A stretch of 44,035 bases of DNA from an uncultured Clostridia bacterium (lineage in GTDB: Bacteria > Bacillota > Clostridia > Christensenellales > UBA1242): assembly GCA_937925475.1 (NCBI GenBank), contig CALEWH010000002.1:1-44035 (forward strand), in the 5' to 3' direction. How positions within the stretch are numbered: position 1 is the first letter of the stretch; each line of letters begins with the position of its first letter. This document shows, piece by piece, positions 16,638-25,215 of this stretch. The notes under the pieces were generated by a model that worked only from the letters and a program-made list of their open reading frames with translations, made no database searches and was not told the origin of the DNA. Both the position numbers and the translations under genes were made by a program.

Positions 16638-19600
16638 ATGAAAAAATTTTTGGCGTATTTGCTAGTGATAGTGATATCGGTTTCGCTAGGATTTGCCGTA
16701 TTTTATTTGGTAAGAGATAATGAGAAAATTTCGCTTAGTACTACTACTCTTTACAAAGACAAAGGTAGTACTTTCGAACTTGCTCTTGACATGACTAAAA
16801 ACAACTCATACACAAAAATCACCGTAAACAGTAGCAACGAAAAAGTTGTCTCAATTAAAAATCGTGAGATTGACGTAAAGAAAGGTGTTGCGAAAGCCAC
16901 TCTTATGGCAAACGAAGGTGGTATTGTGCGTGTTAATTTCCAAACAAACAATAGCAAGTTTAGAAATTTGTATTGTGACATTACTATCGGTGATGGTAGT
17001 AAGGAAAACCCATATTTTATAAGCAATCCAGCCCAACTTTATATGATTGGCAGAGAACTTGAAAATGGTGAAGAAAACAAATACACACTAGACAGCCATT
17101 ATGAAATAGTAGAAAATCTAGACCTTAGTCAAGTTGATGACGTGTGGAAACCAATCGGAAACGAAGTAAACAAGTTTACAGGCAGTATCAACGGAAATGG
17201 TCACACTATCTACAATATGAACATATCCAACTCTGCAAGCAAAAACATAGGTTTGTTTTCAAATATTGGTGCAAATGGTAAAGTAGAAAATGTCAAATTT
17301 ACAAACATCAATATTGTAGGTTCGGACGATACACAAAGCATCGGAACAGTTGCTGGTGTAAACGAAGGTACAATTTCTCGTGTTGAAATCACAAACCTTA
17401 CAATTTCAAGCCTTGCAAGAAACTGCTATATCGGTGGTGTTGCTGGTAAAAACTTGTCATCTTTCTCGACTGTTGCTCCTATAAACGCTACTATCATTCG
17501 TAGTTTTGCTGAGTTGACACTAAATGGCGGAACTAATGGTGAGTTTACAAATGGTATCAATGGTTATGTAGGTGGTATCACTGCTATAAATCAAGGTGGT
17601 ACAGTGGCATATACTTATACAAAAGGTAATGCTGTCTTGGGTGAAAACCTTAATATATATGGTGGCATAATCGGAAATAACAAATATGTAGAAAATCCTG
17701 GTTCGGTCAGTGGATATTCGAAAGACTTGGCAGGATTTGTAAGAGATTGTTATACACTTGTAAATGTAAACAGTGATAGCGTTGGTGTAGCAAGTGTGGG
17801 TGCGATTATTGGTCAAAACACTGACCGCGCTGGCGAAGACAAAGTAAATCAAATCTTAGGTTGTTATTATGGCGAAAACATCAATTTGTCAAACGGAATT
17901 GGTGGAAACGCTGACGAAAAATATGTTGCACAAGCAATGACAGAAAGCAATATGAAATCGCTTTCAAATTATGTTTCGTATATCGAAAAAGAGCCATATA
18001 TCGAAAATGGCAATATCAAATATAAAGATGGCGACATCGTATATTGGGATACAAAAATCTGGTCAATCGTTAATGGTCAAAATCAAGGTTATCCAATTAT
18101 CAATATGACCGCTATGGAAGTAAATCCACATATCAGCGGAGATTCGTTTGAAAGAGTATCTACATTGCAAGACTTGCACGACAGAATTAGTTCGGGTCTT
18201 GACGGTGAGTACTTTATAGAAGACATTTCAAATACTACAAACTATGAATGGACTCCAATCGGAACTATCGAAAAACCATTTACTGGTAAAGTTTATGGTA
18301 AAGATGATATCTCGACTATTAAAGGTTTAAAAATAAAAGAAAACCTTGATCAAAAATACAGCGGAATGTTTGGTGTAATAGGCAATGGTGCTATTATCAA
18401 AAACATCTGCCTTGAAGATGCAATCGTAGCATCAAACAATGTAGAAGTTGCTGGTGCTGTGGCAGCATACAACAATGGAAACATTGAAAATTGTATAGTA
18501 AAAAATGGTATTGTAAAGGCAAGCAAAATTGTAGGCGGAATCGCTGGTGTCAATGAAGGAACAATTACAAGTTGTGACGTTGTTGGTGGAGTAGTCGGCG
18601 AAGAAATGATAAGTGCAGGAAATTCGCTTGTATTGAATGTAATAAGTAGCGAAACAGCAATTATCGGTGGTTTGGTTGGTAAAAACAGCGGTAGCATTGT
18701 AGCCAACATTCAAAACACAAATAGCGTTAAAGGTTTTGTAAACCTACAATCTGCTAGCGTACTAAGTGACAGATTGTATATGGGCGGTGTTGCTGGTCAA
18801 AACGACGGTGATATCAGTTATGCAGTTGTCGAACTAAACTATTCCGATGGCAATACTAAATATGGTATGCAAATCGGCAATGTAAACGCTTATGTCGGCG
18901 GAATTGCTGGTCGCACAACAGGACATATTGCTCGTGTAAGAGTAAGCGCAAACATCCTTGCAAGTGCTGAGAAAGACACATATGTAGGTGGTGTTGCTGG
19001 TGTGTTTGTAGCAAAAGAAGGCAAAGACAAAATCGAATTTGCAAATATTACTAACTCAAATCTAAATGGTAAATATGTTGGTGGCTTAGTTGCTTCTATC
19101 AATACTTCTTATAGTGAAAAACTTGCTTTCAACAACAACTGGCTTAGAAACTTTACTTCCGAACAATATAAAGTTAAAAGTTCGGTTTACAACGCTGATT
19201 TGAAGTATGTACTATATGCATCAGCAGTAAACAGCGATGTTTCTCTTGGTGGAAGTTATACAGCAGGTATTGCATATGACATCACAAAAGGTGTTGTACT
19301 TGATTGTTATTCGCAAGCAAATCTTGGCGGTGAAAACAATGCTGGTCTAGTTTACTATATCCGTTTTAATAAGGATAAAGAAGGTGGACTTATGACTCGT
19401 TGTTATGCAGTTGTTAAGTTTGATGCAGGTAGCAAAAATTTTCAAGTTTCGGCTTCAAATATCCACTCTGATGGTTGGGATATAAACAAGCGTACAGCTG
19501 GATTTATTGACGACTATTACTACACTGTTGAAAAAGACAAAAATAGTAAAGAACCTGTTTACTCTGGCAATTTGATTATCGGAGCTGGAAATCTATTTAC

Positions 19601-19754
19601 AAACGACAGCAATCGTATTACAAAACGCGATAGAAATGCAAGCACTATGAAAGGTGACTCACTATGGAGTTCGTTTGTGGCCGATAGCAGTGTTACAGGA
19701 ACAAGCGTTTGGTCAGTTGGTGGTGGTTATCCTACTATCAATGGTTTGATCTAA
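16638..19754 (+). CDS. Large GLUG-motif repeat surface protein
   Basis: This 1038-residue protein starts at the ATG at 16638, preceded by AAAGGAGG. An in-frame ATG at 16611 has no such site. Residues about 1-30 are a signal-anchor helix (MKKFLAYLLVIVISVSLGFAVF). An Ig-like region (about 35-125) follows, leading into GDGSKENPYFISNPAQLYMIG, the usual entry to GLUG domains. Then come many repeats with the pattern GG(V/I)AGxNxGxI, in two blocks (about residues 180-420 and 560-900), likely stacking as a beta-helix. No LPxTG signal or other C-terminal anchor is visible. An adhesive or wall-associated role is plausible but unproven. It is a single-gene unit with its own promoter and terminator. Confidence 0.88.
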   Translation: MKKFLAYLLVIVISVSLGFAVFYLVRDNEKISLSTTTLYKDKGSTFELALDMTKNNSYTKITVNSSNEKVVSIKNREIDVKKGVAKATLMANEGGIVRVNFQTNNSKFRNLYCDITIGDGSKENPYFISNPAQLYMIGRELENGEENKYTLDSHYEIVENLDLSQVDDVWKPIGNEVNKFTGSINGNGHTIYNMNISNSASKNIGLFSNIGANGKVENVKFTNINIVGSDDTQSIGTVAGVNEGTISRVEITNLTISSLARNCYIGGVAGKNLSSFSTVAPINATIIRSFAELTLNGGTNGEFTNGINGYVGGITAINQGGTVAYTYTKGNAVLGENLNIYGGIIGNNKYVENPGSVSGYSKDLAGFVRDCYTLVNVNSDSVGVASVGAIIGQNTDRAGEDKVNQILGCYYGENINLSNGIGGNADEKYVAQAMTESNMKSLSNYVSYIEKEPYIENGNIKYKDGDIVYWDTKIWSIVNGQNQGYPIINMTAMEVNPHISGDSFERVSTLQDLHDRISSGLDGEYFIEDISNTTNYEWTPIGTIEKPFTGKVYGKDDISTIKGLKIKENLDQKYSGMFGVIGNGAIIKNICLEDAIVASNNVEVAGAVAAYNNGNIENCIVKNGIVKASKIVGGIAGVNEGTITSCDVVGGVVGEEMISAGNSLVLNVISSETAIIGGLVGKNSGSIVANIQNTNSVKGFVNLQSASVLSDRLYMGGVAGQNDGDISYAVVELNYSDGNTKYGMQIGNVNAYVGGIAGRTTGHIARVRVSANILASAEKDTYVGGVAGVFVAKEGKDKIEFANITNSNLNGKYVGGLVASINTSYSEKLAFNNNWLRNFTSEQYKVKSSVYNADLKYVLYASAVNSDVSLGGSYTAGIAYDITKGVVLDCYSQANLGGENNAGLVYYIRFNKDKEGGLMTRCYAVVKFDAGSKNFQVSASNIHSDGWDINKRTAGFIDDYYYTVEKDKNSKEPVYSGNLIIGAGNLFTNDSNRITKRDRNASTMKGDSLWSSFVADSSVTGTSVWSVGGGYPTINGLI

Positions 19755-19774
19755 GCACAAAACCTAAAAGAAAA

Positions 19775-19809
19775 CAAAAAAGAAGATTGATTTCAATCTT
19801 CTTTTTTTT
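19775..19809. terminator. Bidirectional terminator between the GLUG gene and spoVG
   Basis: AAGAAGATTGA (19780-19790) pairs with TCAATCTTCTT (19793-19803), with A and T runs on the two sides. Confidence 0.85.
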
Positions 19810-19831
19810 ATTTATTAAATTGTACCAATTC

Positions 19832-20104
19832 TTACTCTACTGGTTTTTTCAACTCTTCTTCAAAAGCTTTTAGCACAACTTTGTTCATTTCCTCACGAGT
19901 AGGAGTGTTGATAGGGTGTGCTACATCTTTGTATTGACCATCAGGAGTCTTTCTGCTAGGCATACTTACAAAGTAACCTTGTGTGCCTTCCAAGATTTTG
20001 ATGTCGTGTACTACAAAACAATCATCGATAGTGATAGAAGCTACCGCTTTAAGTTTTGAGTCATCTTTTTGCATTAAGCGAATTCGTACGTCAGAAATTT
20101 TCAA
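19832..20104 (-). CDS. spoVG: SpoVG family RNA/DNA-binding regulator
   Basis: This 90-residue homologue of SpoVG, a small nucleic-acid-binding regulator found in both spore-forming and non-spore-forming Bacillota, contains the conserved core LKISDVRIRLM, ASITIDDCFVVHDIKILEG, MPSRKTPDGQYKDVAHPIN. Alignment by eye with known SpoVG puts the start at a TTG codon (20102-20104), preceded by AAAAAAGGA about 12 nt upstream. An in-frame ATG exists far upstream (20233) but would add 43 poorly coding residues that overlap the murC start. The gene is divergent from murC. Presence of spoVG does not prove sporulation. Confidence 0.88.
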   Translation of the reverse strand: MKISDVRIRLMQKDDSKLKAVASITIDDCFVVHDIKILEGTQGYFVSMPSRKTPDGQYKDVAHPINTPTREEMNKVVLKAFEEELKKPVE

Positions 20105-20209
20105 TTTTGTATACCGTCCTTTTTTATTAGCAATATAATTACTTACTTTATGATAGCACGAAATAGTCTTTGAAAACAACTTTTTTGCCCCTATTTCATA
20201 TATATTTTT

Positions 20210-21574
20210 ATGGAAAAAAAACAAAAAAATCAATATTTACACATACATTTTATCGGAATTGGTGGAGTGAGTATGAGTGCGCTTGCAACATTTATGCTAA
20301 GGCACAATGTTTTTGTGAGTGGAAGTGACCAAGTTGTGTCGCATTTTACGACAAATTTGGAGAGTAAAGGTGCGCTTGTGTATTATGGCCACAAAGCCGA
20401 AAATATCCCCTACAACTGTGACCTTGTGGTGTACACTGGTGCTGTTCAAAACGACAATCCCGAATATATAGAAGCACAAAATCGTAATATTCGACTTATG
20501 GAAAGGTCGGAGTTTTTAGGATATGTTGCTAGTATGTATGACGAAGTAATTGCAATTAGTGGGACTCACGGCAAAACCACCACAACATCAATGCTTGGAA
20601 AAATATTTTTGTCCGCAAAACTAAATCCCACAATACATTTGGGAGGAGAGAGTGACGACTTTGGCGGGAATATGTTTCTTGGAGAAAACAAGATTTTCAT
20701 CACCGAAGCGTGTGAATATCGCGATTCATTTAGGTTTTTAAAACCCCAAATTGCACTTATCACAAACATCGAAAAAGACCACACTGATTTTTACAAAAAT
20801 ATGACACAGATTATGAATGCGTTTGCTCATTTTGGCAATAGCAGTAAGGTTTTAGTGGTTTTTGAAAATAATGAAATAGTGTACTATATTGATAAAAATG
20901 TCCGTGTAGTCACTTGCGGATTTGACGGTGATTATGATGTGAAAGGCTACAATCTTAGCAAAGACAAAGACGGCTGTTATTCGTTTGATGTAAAAAACAA
21001 TGGAGTGTATTTAGGACATTTTCGATTAAGTGTAATCGGACTACATAATGCGAAAAACGCACTTTGTGCAATCGCAATCTCGGCTTTGTATGGCATAACT
21101 TATGACAAAATGTACTATGCTTTAAAAAATTTTAGCGGTGTCAAGCGTAGATATGAAAAAGTAGGCGAGTACAAAGGAGTTCCAGTAATATGTGACTATG
21201 CTCACCACCCGACAGAGATAGCAAATAGCATCAAAGGTGCGCTCACTAGTCACAAAAAAATACTATGTATTTTCCAACCTCATACATATTCGCGCACTCT
21301 GTCGCTAATGTCCGAGTTTTCACATTGTTTTAAGGGCGTCCATCGACTTGTCGTCTACAAGACATATCCCGCTCGTGAAAAGCCTATAAACGGCGGAAGA
21401 GCGATAGACCTACTAAATAATGTAGTTGGTTTTAGAGATAAAAAGTTTTATTGTTATAGCAAGCGTTGTCTAAGCAAAACCTTAAAAGAAATGGACAAAA
21501 CATATGATCTAATATTAGTTTTGGGCGCGGGCGACATTTACGATATAATAAAACAAATCATAACAAAAATTTGA
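20210..21574 (+). CDS. murC: UDP-N-acetylmuramate--L-alanine ligase
   Basis: This 454-residue Mur ligase adds L-alanine to UDP-MurNAc in the cytoplasm. The N-terminal UDP-binding Rossmann domain begins HFIGIGGVSMSALA (residues 13-26). The ATP loop is GTHGKTTTT (near 118-126), and the signature DYAHHPTEI and FQPHTYSRT lie in the C-terminal domain. The ATG at 20210 has no Shine-Dalgarno sequence. An AT-rich TATATA ends 5 nt before it, so leaderless translation is possible, but no -35 is evident. It stands apart from other mur genes (murB is 7 kb away), which is common in Bacillota. It ends in TGA, confirming the standard code. Confidence 0.95.
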   Translation: MEKKQKNQYLHIHFIGIGGVSMSALATFMLRHNVFVSGSDQVVSHFTTNLESKGALVYYGHKAENIPYNCDLVVYTGAVQNDNPEYIEAQNRNIRLMERSEFLGYVASMYDEVIAISGTHGKTTTTSMLGKIFLSAKLNPTIHLGGESDDFGGNMFLGENKIFITEACEYRDSFRFLKPQIALITNIEKDHTDFYKNMTQIMNAFAHFGNSSKVLVVFENNEIVYYIDKNVRVVTCGFDGDYDVKGYNLSKDKDGCYSFDVKNNGVYLGHFRLSVIGLHNAKNALCAIAISALYGITYDKMYYALKNFSGVKRRYEKVGEYKGVPVICDYAHHPTEIANSIKGALTSHKKILCIFQPHTYSRTLSLMSEFSHCFKGVHRLVVYKTYPAREKPINGGRAIDLLNNVVGFRDKKFYCYSKRCLSKTLKEMDKTYDLILVLGAGDIYDIIKQIITKI

Positions 21575-21582
21575 AAAATGTG

Positions 21583-21611
21583 TTGACTAAGCCACACTTC
21601 TATAATATAAT
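21583..21611 (+). promoter_or_regulatory. Promoter of rpmE
   Basis: TTGACT (21583-21588), 17 bp, TATAAT (21606-21611). An overlapping second TATAAT at 21601-21606 is at a poor spacing. Confidence 0.78.
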
Positions 21612-21642
21612 AGTAAAGCATTATTTATAGAGGTGAAACGCA

Positions 21643-21849
21643 ATGAAAGAAAATATACATCCAGATTATCACGAAGTTGAAGTAATTTGCGGTTGTGGAA
21701 ATAAGTTTAAGACTCGTTCTACTGTAAAAGGCGACACAATAAAAGTTGAAGTATGCAATAAGTGCCATCCTTTCTTCACTGGCAAACAAAAACTTGTTGA
21801 TACAGCAGGAAGAGTTGAGAAATTTAAAAAGAAATACAACTTGGATTAA
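21643..21849 (+). CDS. rpmE: 50S ribosomal protein L31
   Basis: This 68-residue L31 is of the zinc-binding (C+) type: Cys residues in VICGCGNKF and CNKCHPFFTGKQK form the metal site. Its ending, RVEKFKKKYNLD, is typical. AGAGGTGA precedes the ATG. It has its own promoter and terminator but keeps the clostridial neighbourhood rpmE-prmC-prfA. Confidence 0.97.
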   Translation: MKENIHPDYHEVEVICGCGNKFKTRSTVKGDTIKVEVCNKCHPFFTGKQKLVDTAGRVEKFKKKYNLD

Positions 21850-21863
21850 TTTAATACTTCTAT

Positions 21864-21894
21864 AAAGGCATTAGCGGTGAGTTAGTGCCTTTTT
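21864..21894 (+). terminator. Terminator of rpmE
   Basis: AAAGGCATTA (21864-21873) pairs with 21883-21892 (one G-T wobble), followed by a short T run. Read-through into prmC is possible because no promoter is evident before prmC. Confidence 0.7.
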
Positions 21895-21910
21895 AAGTAT
21901 AAGGAGAAAA

Positions 21911-22732
21911 ATGTATCCTATCAAAACATCGCTAAAAAAGTGGCAAGACAAACTATCAATGGCGGGCATAACTTCGGCTAAGGACGAAGTGATTTTTTTG
22001 TGTCACGAACTAATTGGATTTACTCGTGCCGACCTTGTTACAGCAGATGAGTTTGACGCAAAACAATACAAGATAGTCGATAGGGCTGTAAACAAACGCG
22101 CACGCCATGTTCCTTTTGGGCTAGTAGTGGGTAGTTCGGATTTTATGGGAGTAAAGATACTCGAAAATAGACACACTTTGTCGCCACGCCCCGAAACCGA
22201 ACTTTTATGTGAATATGTGTCAAAGGAAAGCCATTCAAAAACAGTGCTCGATATGTGCACTGGCAGTGGTTGTATAGGGCTAGCACTCAAAAAAATCGGC
22301 TTTTGCGATGTTACACTATGTGATGTTTCTCTAAAAGCACTAAGAATGGCTAAGAAAAATGCAAAACTAAACAACCTTAATGTGAGATATATTAAAAGCA
22401 ATATGTTTGATAGCGTCATTAGCACATATGACATTATCGTGTCCAATCCACCATATATCCGTCACGATGACATAAAGAGTCTCGACAAAGAAGTACAAGA
22501 CTACGACCCAAAACTCGCACTAGATGGTGGACAAGACGGGCTAAAATATTATAGAATAATTGCAGAAAAAGCCCCCGAGTTTTTGACTCGAAACGGAATG
22601 TTGTTTTTGGAGATAGGCAAAGGACAAGAAAATGATGTTGTGGCTTTGCTAGACAAAAACTTTACAAATATTGTCGTGTATCCTGACTATGCGGGGATTA
22701 ATCGAATAATAAAGGCAGAATTAAAATGTTAG
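21911..22732 (+). CDS. prmC: Release factor glutamine methyltransferase PrmC (HemK family)
   Basis: This 273-residue SAM-dependent methyltransferase modifies the Gln of the GGQ motif in release factors. An N-terminal helical domain is followed by the SAM-binding motif VLDMCTGSGCIGLAL and the catalytic NPPYI (near residue 180). AAGGAG lies just before the ATG. Its last 7 nt overlap the start of prfA, its substrate gene, implying translational coupling. The order prmC-prfA is the reverse of the enterobacterial prfA-prmC. Confidence 0.95.
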   Translation: MYPIKTSLKKWQDKLSMAGITSAKDEVIFLCHELIGFTRADLVTADEFDAKQYKIVDRAVNKRARHVPFGLVVGSSDFMGVKILENRHTLSPRPETELLCEYVSKESHSKTVLDMCTGSGCIGLALKKIGFCDVTLCDVSLKALRMAKKNAKLNNLNVRYIKSNMFDSVISTYDIIVSNPPYIRHDDIKSLDKEVQDYDPKLALDGGQDGLKYYRIIAEKAPEFLTRNGMLFLEIGKGQENDVVALLDKNFTNIVVYPDYAGINRIIKAELKC

Positions 22733-23796
22733 ATAAATTAAAAAGTTTAAAAGAAAAATATTATGCACTACAAAACGAGATAGTAAGTCCCGAGGTTATT
22801 TCAGACAATAAAAGATATATCGAAGTGGCCAAAGAGTACAATACTCTCCAACCTATTGTAGAAGCATACGAGAGATACGAGCGCCTTATTGCTGATAGCA
22901 AACTTTGCGAAGAAAATCTCAAAACCGAGACCGACAGCGAGATGATTGATTTACTAAAAACCGAACTAAAAGAAAACAAAGAAAAAATCGCTGGACTTGA
23001 AGACGAGTTGAAAATTTTGCTTTTGCCAAAAGACGAAAACGATGACAAAAACGTCATTATGGAAATCCGTGGTGGAGCAGGTGGCGAAGAAGCAAGTTTG
23101 TTTGGTGGCGATTTGTTTAGAATGTACAGTATGTACGCTGACAAACAAGGTTGGAAAGTCGAAGTTCTTAGTATGAACTCGACCGAACTTGGCGGTGTCA
23201 AAGAGTGTTCGTTTATGATAAAGGGCAAGGACGCCTACAAACGCCTAAAATATGAAAGCGGTGTTCATCGTGTCCAACGCGTTCCAGAAACCGAGTCAAG
23301 TGGTCGCATACACACATCGACTGCGACTGTTGCTGTTTTGCCAGAGCGTGAAGATGTTGATGTCGAAATCAATGAAAAAGACCTAAAAATCGATGTTTAT
23401 CGTAGTGGCGGTGCTGGTGGCCAACATGTCAACACAACCGATAGTGCTGTGCGCATCACACACTTGCCTACTGGAATGGTTGTGGAGTGCCAAGATGAGC
23501 GAAGCCAATACAAAAATAAAGACCGCGCAATGTCGATACTTAAAAGCAAACTATATGACTTTTATCGCACACAAGCCGACGAAGAATATGCGAAAACAAG
23601 AAAAACACAAGTTGGTTCGGGTGATAGAAGTGAGCGAATTAGGACATACAACTATCCACAAGGTCGACTTACAGACCACCGCATAAACTATACTGTCTAC
23701 AATCTTGAAGCATTTCTAAATGGTGACCTTGACGACCTTATCGACAACCTTACAATCGCTGATCAAAAGGCAAAACTTGAAGGTCAAAAAGACTAA
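22726..23796 (+). CDS. prfA: Peptide chain release factor 1
   Basis: This 356-residue RF1 terminates translation at UAA and UAG. The codon-recognition loop region reads GVHRVQRVPETESSGRIHTS. The tripeptide position holds PET, where PxT is typical of RF1. The catalytic GGQ lies in SGGAGGQHVNTTDSAVRITH (near residue 232). An N-terminal coiled helix region occupies about residues 1-100. It overlaps prmC by 7 nt. An A/T-rich terminator follows. Confidence 0.97.
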   Translation: MLDKLKSLKEKYYALQNEIVSPEVISDNKRYIEVAKEYNTLQPIVEAYERYERLIADSKLCEENLKTETDSEMIDLLKTELKENKEKIAGLEDELKILLLPKDENDDKNVIMEIRGGAGGEEASLFGGDLFRMYSMYADKQGWKVEVLSMNSTELGGVKECSFMIKGKDAYKRLKYESGVHRVQRVPETESSGRIHTSTATVAVLPEREDVDVEINEKDLKIDVYRSGGAGGQHVNTTDSAVRITHLPTGMVVECQDERSQYKNKDRAMSILKSKLYDFYRTQADEEYAKTRKTQVGSGDRSERIRTYNYPQGRLTDHRINYTVYNLEAFLNGDLDDLIDNLTIADQKAKLEGQKD

Positions 23797-23832
23797 CCTC
23801 AATAAAATTTTGTTTTTACAAAACTCATATTT

Positions 23833-23870
23833 AAAAAAAGAAAAATATCTAAAAAATATTTTTCTTTTTT
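23833..23870 (+). terminator. Terminator of prmC-prfA
   Basis: AAAGAAAAATAT pairs with ATATTTTTCTTT within 23833-23870, with T at the 3' end and A at the 5' end. Confidence 0.75.
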
Positions 23871-23881
23871 ATAAAAAGGTC

Positions 23882-23910
23882 TTGAAAAGGCTTTATTTGT
23901 ATGTTATACT
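23882..23910 (+). promoter_or_regulatory. Promoter of the unknown gene at 23941
   Basis: TTGAAA (23882-23887), 17 bp, TATACT (23905-23910). Confidence 0.72.
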
Positions 23911-23940
23911 TAGACGCAAAATATTTAGGGGGAAGGAAAA

Positions 23941-24507
23941 ATGAGTAAAAAAATATGTTATAGATGCAGACAAGAAATGAATATTATAAAGTTGGTGAAG
24001 GTGTACGAGCATTTTATGCTTCAAGCGTCATCAGCATATGGTATAAATCAAGAAGAGTTTGCTGAAGCAATGGTGGGACTTACAAAGGGTGTTAATATAT
24101 TTTCTGCCCGCATAGGTCTTGATTTCATTTTTCCTGCACTTACTACTGGTGAAGGACTAGCCAATGAATGTAAAAAAGTGTATTTAGATTGTTTTACAAT
24201 GAACTTGTCAAAAGATTGTAAAGACAAAAACATTGGGTTGTTTAAAGACTTTTTGAATACATATAGTCCTATTATTGATAAAGCAACAAATGAAAAGATT
24301 GAATATGAAAAATCGTTAAGAGAAGCAATGTCTAAAAACACAACAAAATCTGTTATTAAAGATATTGCTACTATTAGTGCAAGTGCCGAAAGTGCTTATC
24401 AAGTAAACACTTTCCATCTTCCAAAATACTGTGCAGTTGTTTCGCCAGTTAAAACACAAAAAACAAGTGCAAAGACAAAAACAAAAAGTGACGGGAAAGA
24501 TAGATAA
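23941..24507 (+). CDS. Uncharacterised 188-residue protein
   Basis: I do not recognise a family. The gene is real on context: consensus-like promoter, a G-rich ribosome site (GGGGGAAGG) before the ATG, and a terminator right after the stop. The protein opens with a CxxC pair (Cys6, Cys9). A largely helical, soluble-looking body of about 140 residues follows, then a basic tail rich in Lys, Thr and Ser (about residues 165-188). There is no signal peptide or membrane segment. The tail suggests nucleic-acid contact or disorder, but this is only a guess. Confidence 0.7.
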   Translation: MSKKICYRCRQEMNIIKLVKVYEHFMLQASSAYGINQEEFAEAMVGLTKGVNIFSARIGLDFIFPALTTGEGLANECKKVYLDCFTMNLSKDCKDKNIGLFKDFLNTYSPIIDKATNEKIEYEKSLREAMSKNTTKSVIKDIATISASAESAYQVNTFHLPKYCAVVSPVKTQKTSAKTKTKSDGKDR

Positions 24508-24509
24508 GA

Positions 24510-24537
24510 AAAACTCCAACATTGTTGGAGTTTTTTT
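24510..24537. terminator. Bidirectional terminator
   Basis: AAAACTCCAAC (24510-24520) pairs with GTTGGAGTTTT (24524-24534). The convergent small gene on the minus strand has its stop codon inside the T run. Confidence 0.85.
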
Positions 24538-24715
24538 ATGTTACAATGCCACGGCACCTGTTACAGCCACAACCTGTGTTTGAGTTGTTGGTTTGACCGC
24601 TAAGCACAAGAAGTAAAAGCAATAAAAAGTTTGTGTTTGTGTTTAGATTAGTATCTGTCGCGCTCGTAAAAACAGATAGCAGTAGAATAAGTAAAATATC
24701 GTTTGTAAATGTCAT
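24536..24715 (-). CDS. Small hydrophobic protein with Cys-rich tail
   Basis: This 59-residue protein has two leucine-rich membrane segments (ILLILLLSVF and FLLLLLLVL) separated by a polar Thr/Asn stretch. Its C-terminal tail reads GCGCNRCR. I chose the ATG at 24713-24715 because GGAGG lies 5 nt upstream. A TTG four codons earlier is possible but would overlap that site. I do not recognise a characterised family; small hydrophobic proteins of this build recur in clostridial genomes. The three Cys could bind metal. The stop codon lies at the base of the shared terminator. Confidence 0.6.
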   Translation of the reverse strand: MTFTNDILLILLLSVFTSATDTNLNTNTNFLLLLLLVLSGQTNNSNTGCGCNRCRGIVT

Positions 24716-24820
24716 TTCCCCCTCCAATTTACAAAATTATTTATTTATAGTGTTTATGCGACAAGGCATTTTTTTGTGTATAAACATCGATAATGATAGG
24801 ATAAATCTAAGGAGAAAAAT

Positions 24821-25162
24821 ATGTCAGAAATACTATATCTAAATGAAATCGCGCAAAACAATATTTTAGAATATATGCCGTCACTTGATGCGCTAGAAAA
24901 ACTTGCAGGATTTTTTAGTGTGTTTGGGGATAGCACTCGCATAAAAATAATAACCGCATTGTCCATAAGCGATATGTGTGTAAATGATATGAGTGTGGTT
25001 TTGTCCATCAATCAAACTACACTTTCGCACCAACTCAAATTGCTTAGACAAAACAATATTGTCACAACTTTCCGCTCGGGCAAAACTATCTATTACTCAC
25101 TAAAAGATGGCAGTGTAGGCGAAGTGATGAGTAAGGGCGTTGACTTTTTGATTGCAAACTAA
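24821..25162 (+). CDS. ArsR/SmtB family transcriptional regulator
   Basis: This 113-residue winged-helix repressor shows the family core: FGDSTRIKIITAL (residues 35-47), DMCVNDMSVVLSINQTTLSHQLKLL (51-75, recognition helix) and the wing VTTFRSGKTIYYSLKD. The metal-binding ELCVCDL box of CadC/ArsR appears as DMCVNDM, keeping only Cys53. Metal sensing through the classical alpha-3 site is therefore doubtful. AAGGAG precedes the ATG. No metal exporter lies nearby, so its target cannot be deduced. Confidence 0.88.
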   Translation: MSEILYLNEIAQNNILEYMPSLDALEKLAGFFSVFGDSTRIKIITALSISDMCVNDMSVVLSINQTTLSHQLKLLRQNNIVTTFRSGKTIYYSLKDGSVGEVMSKGVDFLIAN

Positions 25163-25203
25163 AAATCTATAAGTTTTCACTTTTATAAAGTGCGAAATTG
25201 AAT

Positions 25204-25215
25204 TATAATAAAAGT
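25204..25215 (+). promoter_or_regulatory. Probable leaderless promoter (-10 TATAAT) of uvrC
   Basis: TATAAT (25204-25209) ends 6 nt before the ATG at 25216, and there is no Shine-Dalgarno sequence, exactly as seen at cca. The -35 region is weak. Confidence 0.5.

Noticed and set aside
17520..19102. Long minus-strand open frames inside the GLUG-repeat gene
   Set aside because: They lie antisense to a well-supported repeat protein, have no ribosome sites, and have low-complexity Thr/Ser/Ile-rich composition that mirrors the plus-strand repeats.
20105..20233. N-terminal extension of SpoVG from an upstream ATG
   Set aside because: The added 43 residues have no match to SpoVG, overlap the opposing murC start and lack a ribosome site.
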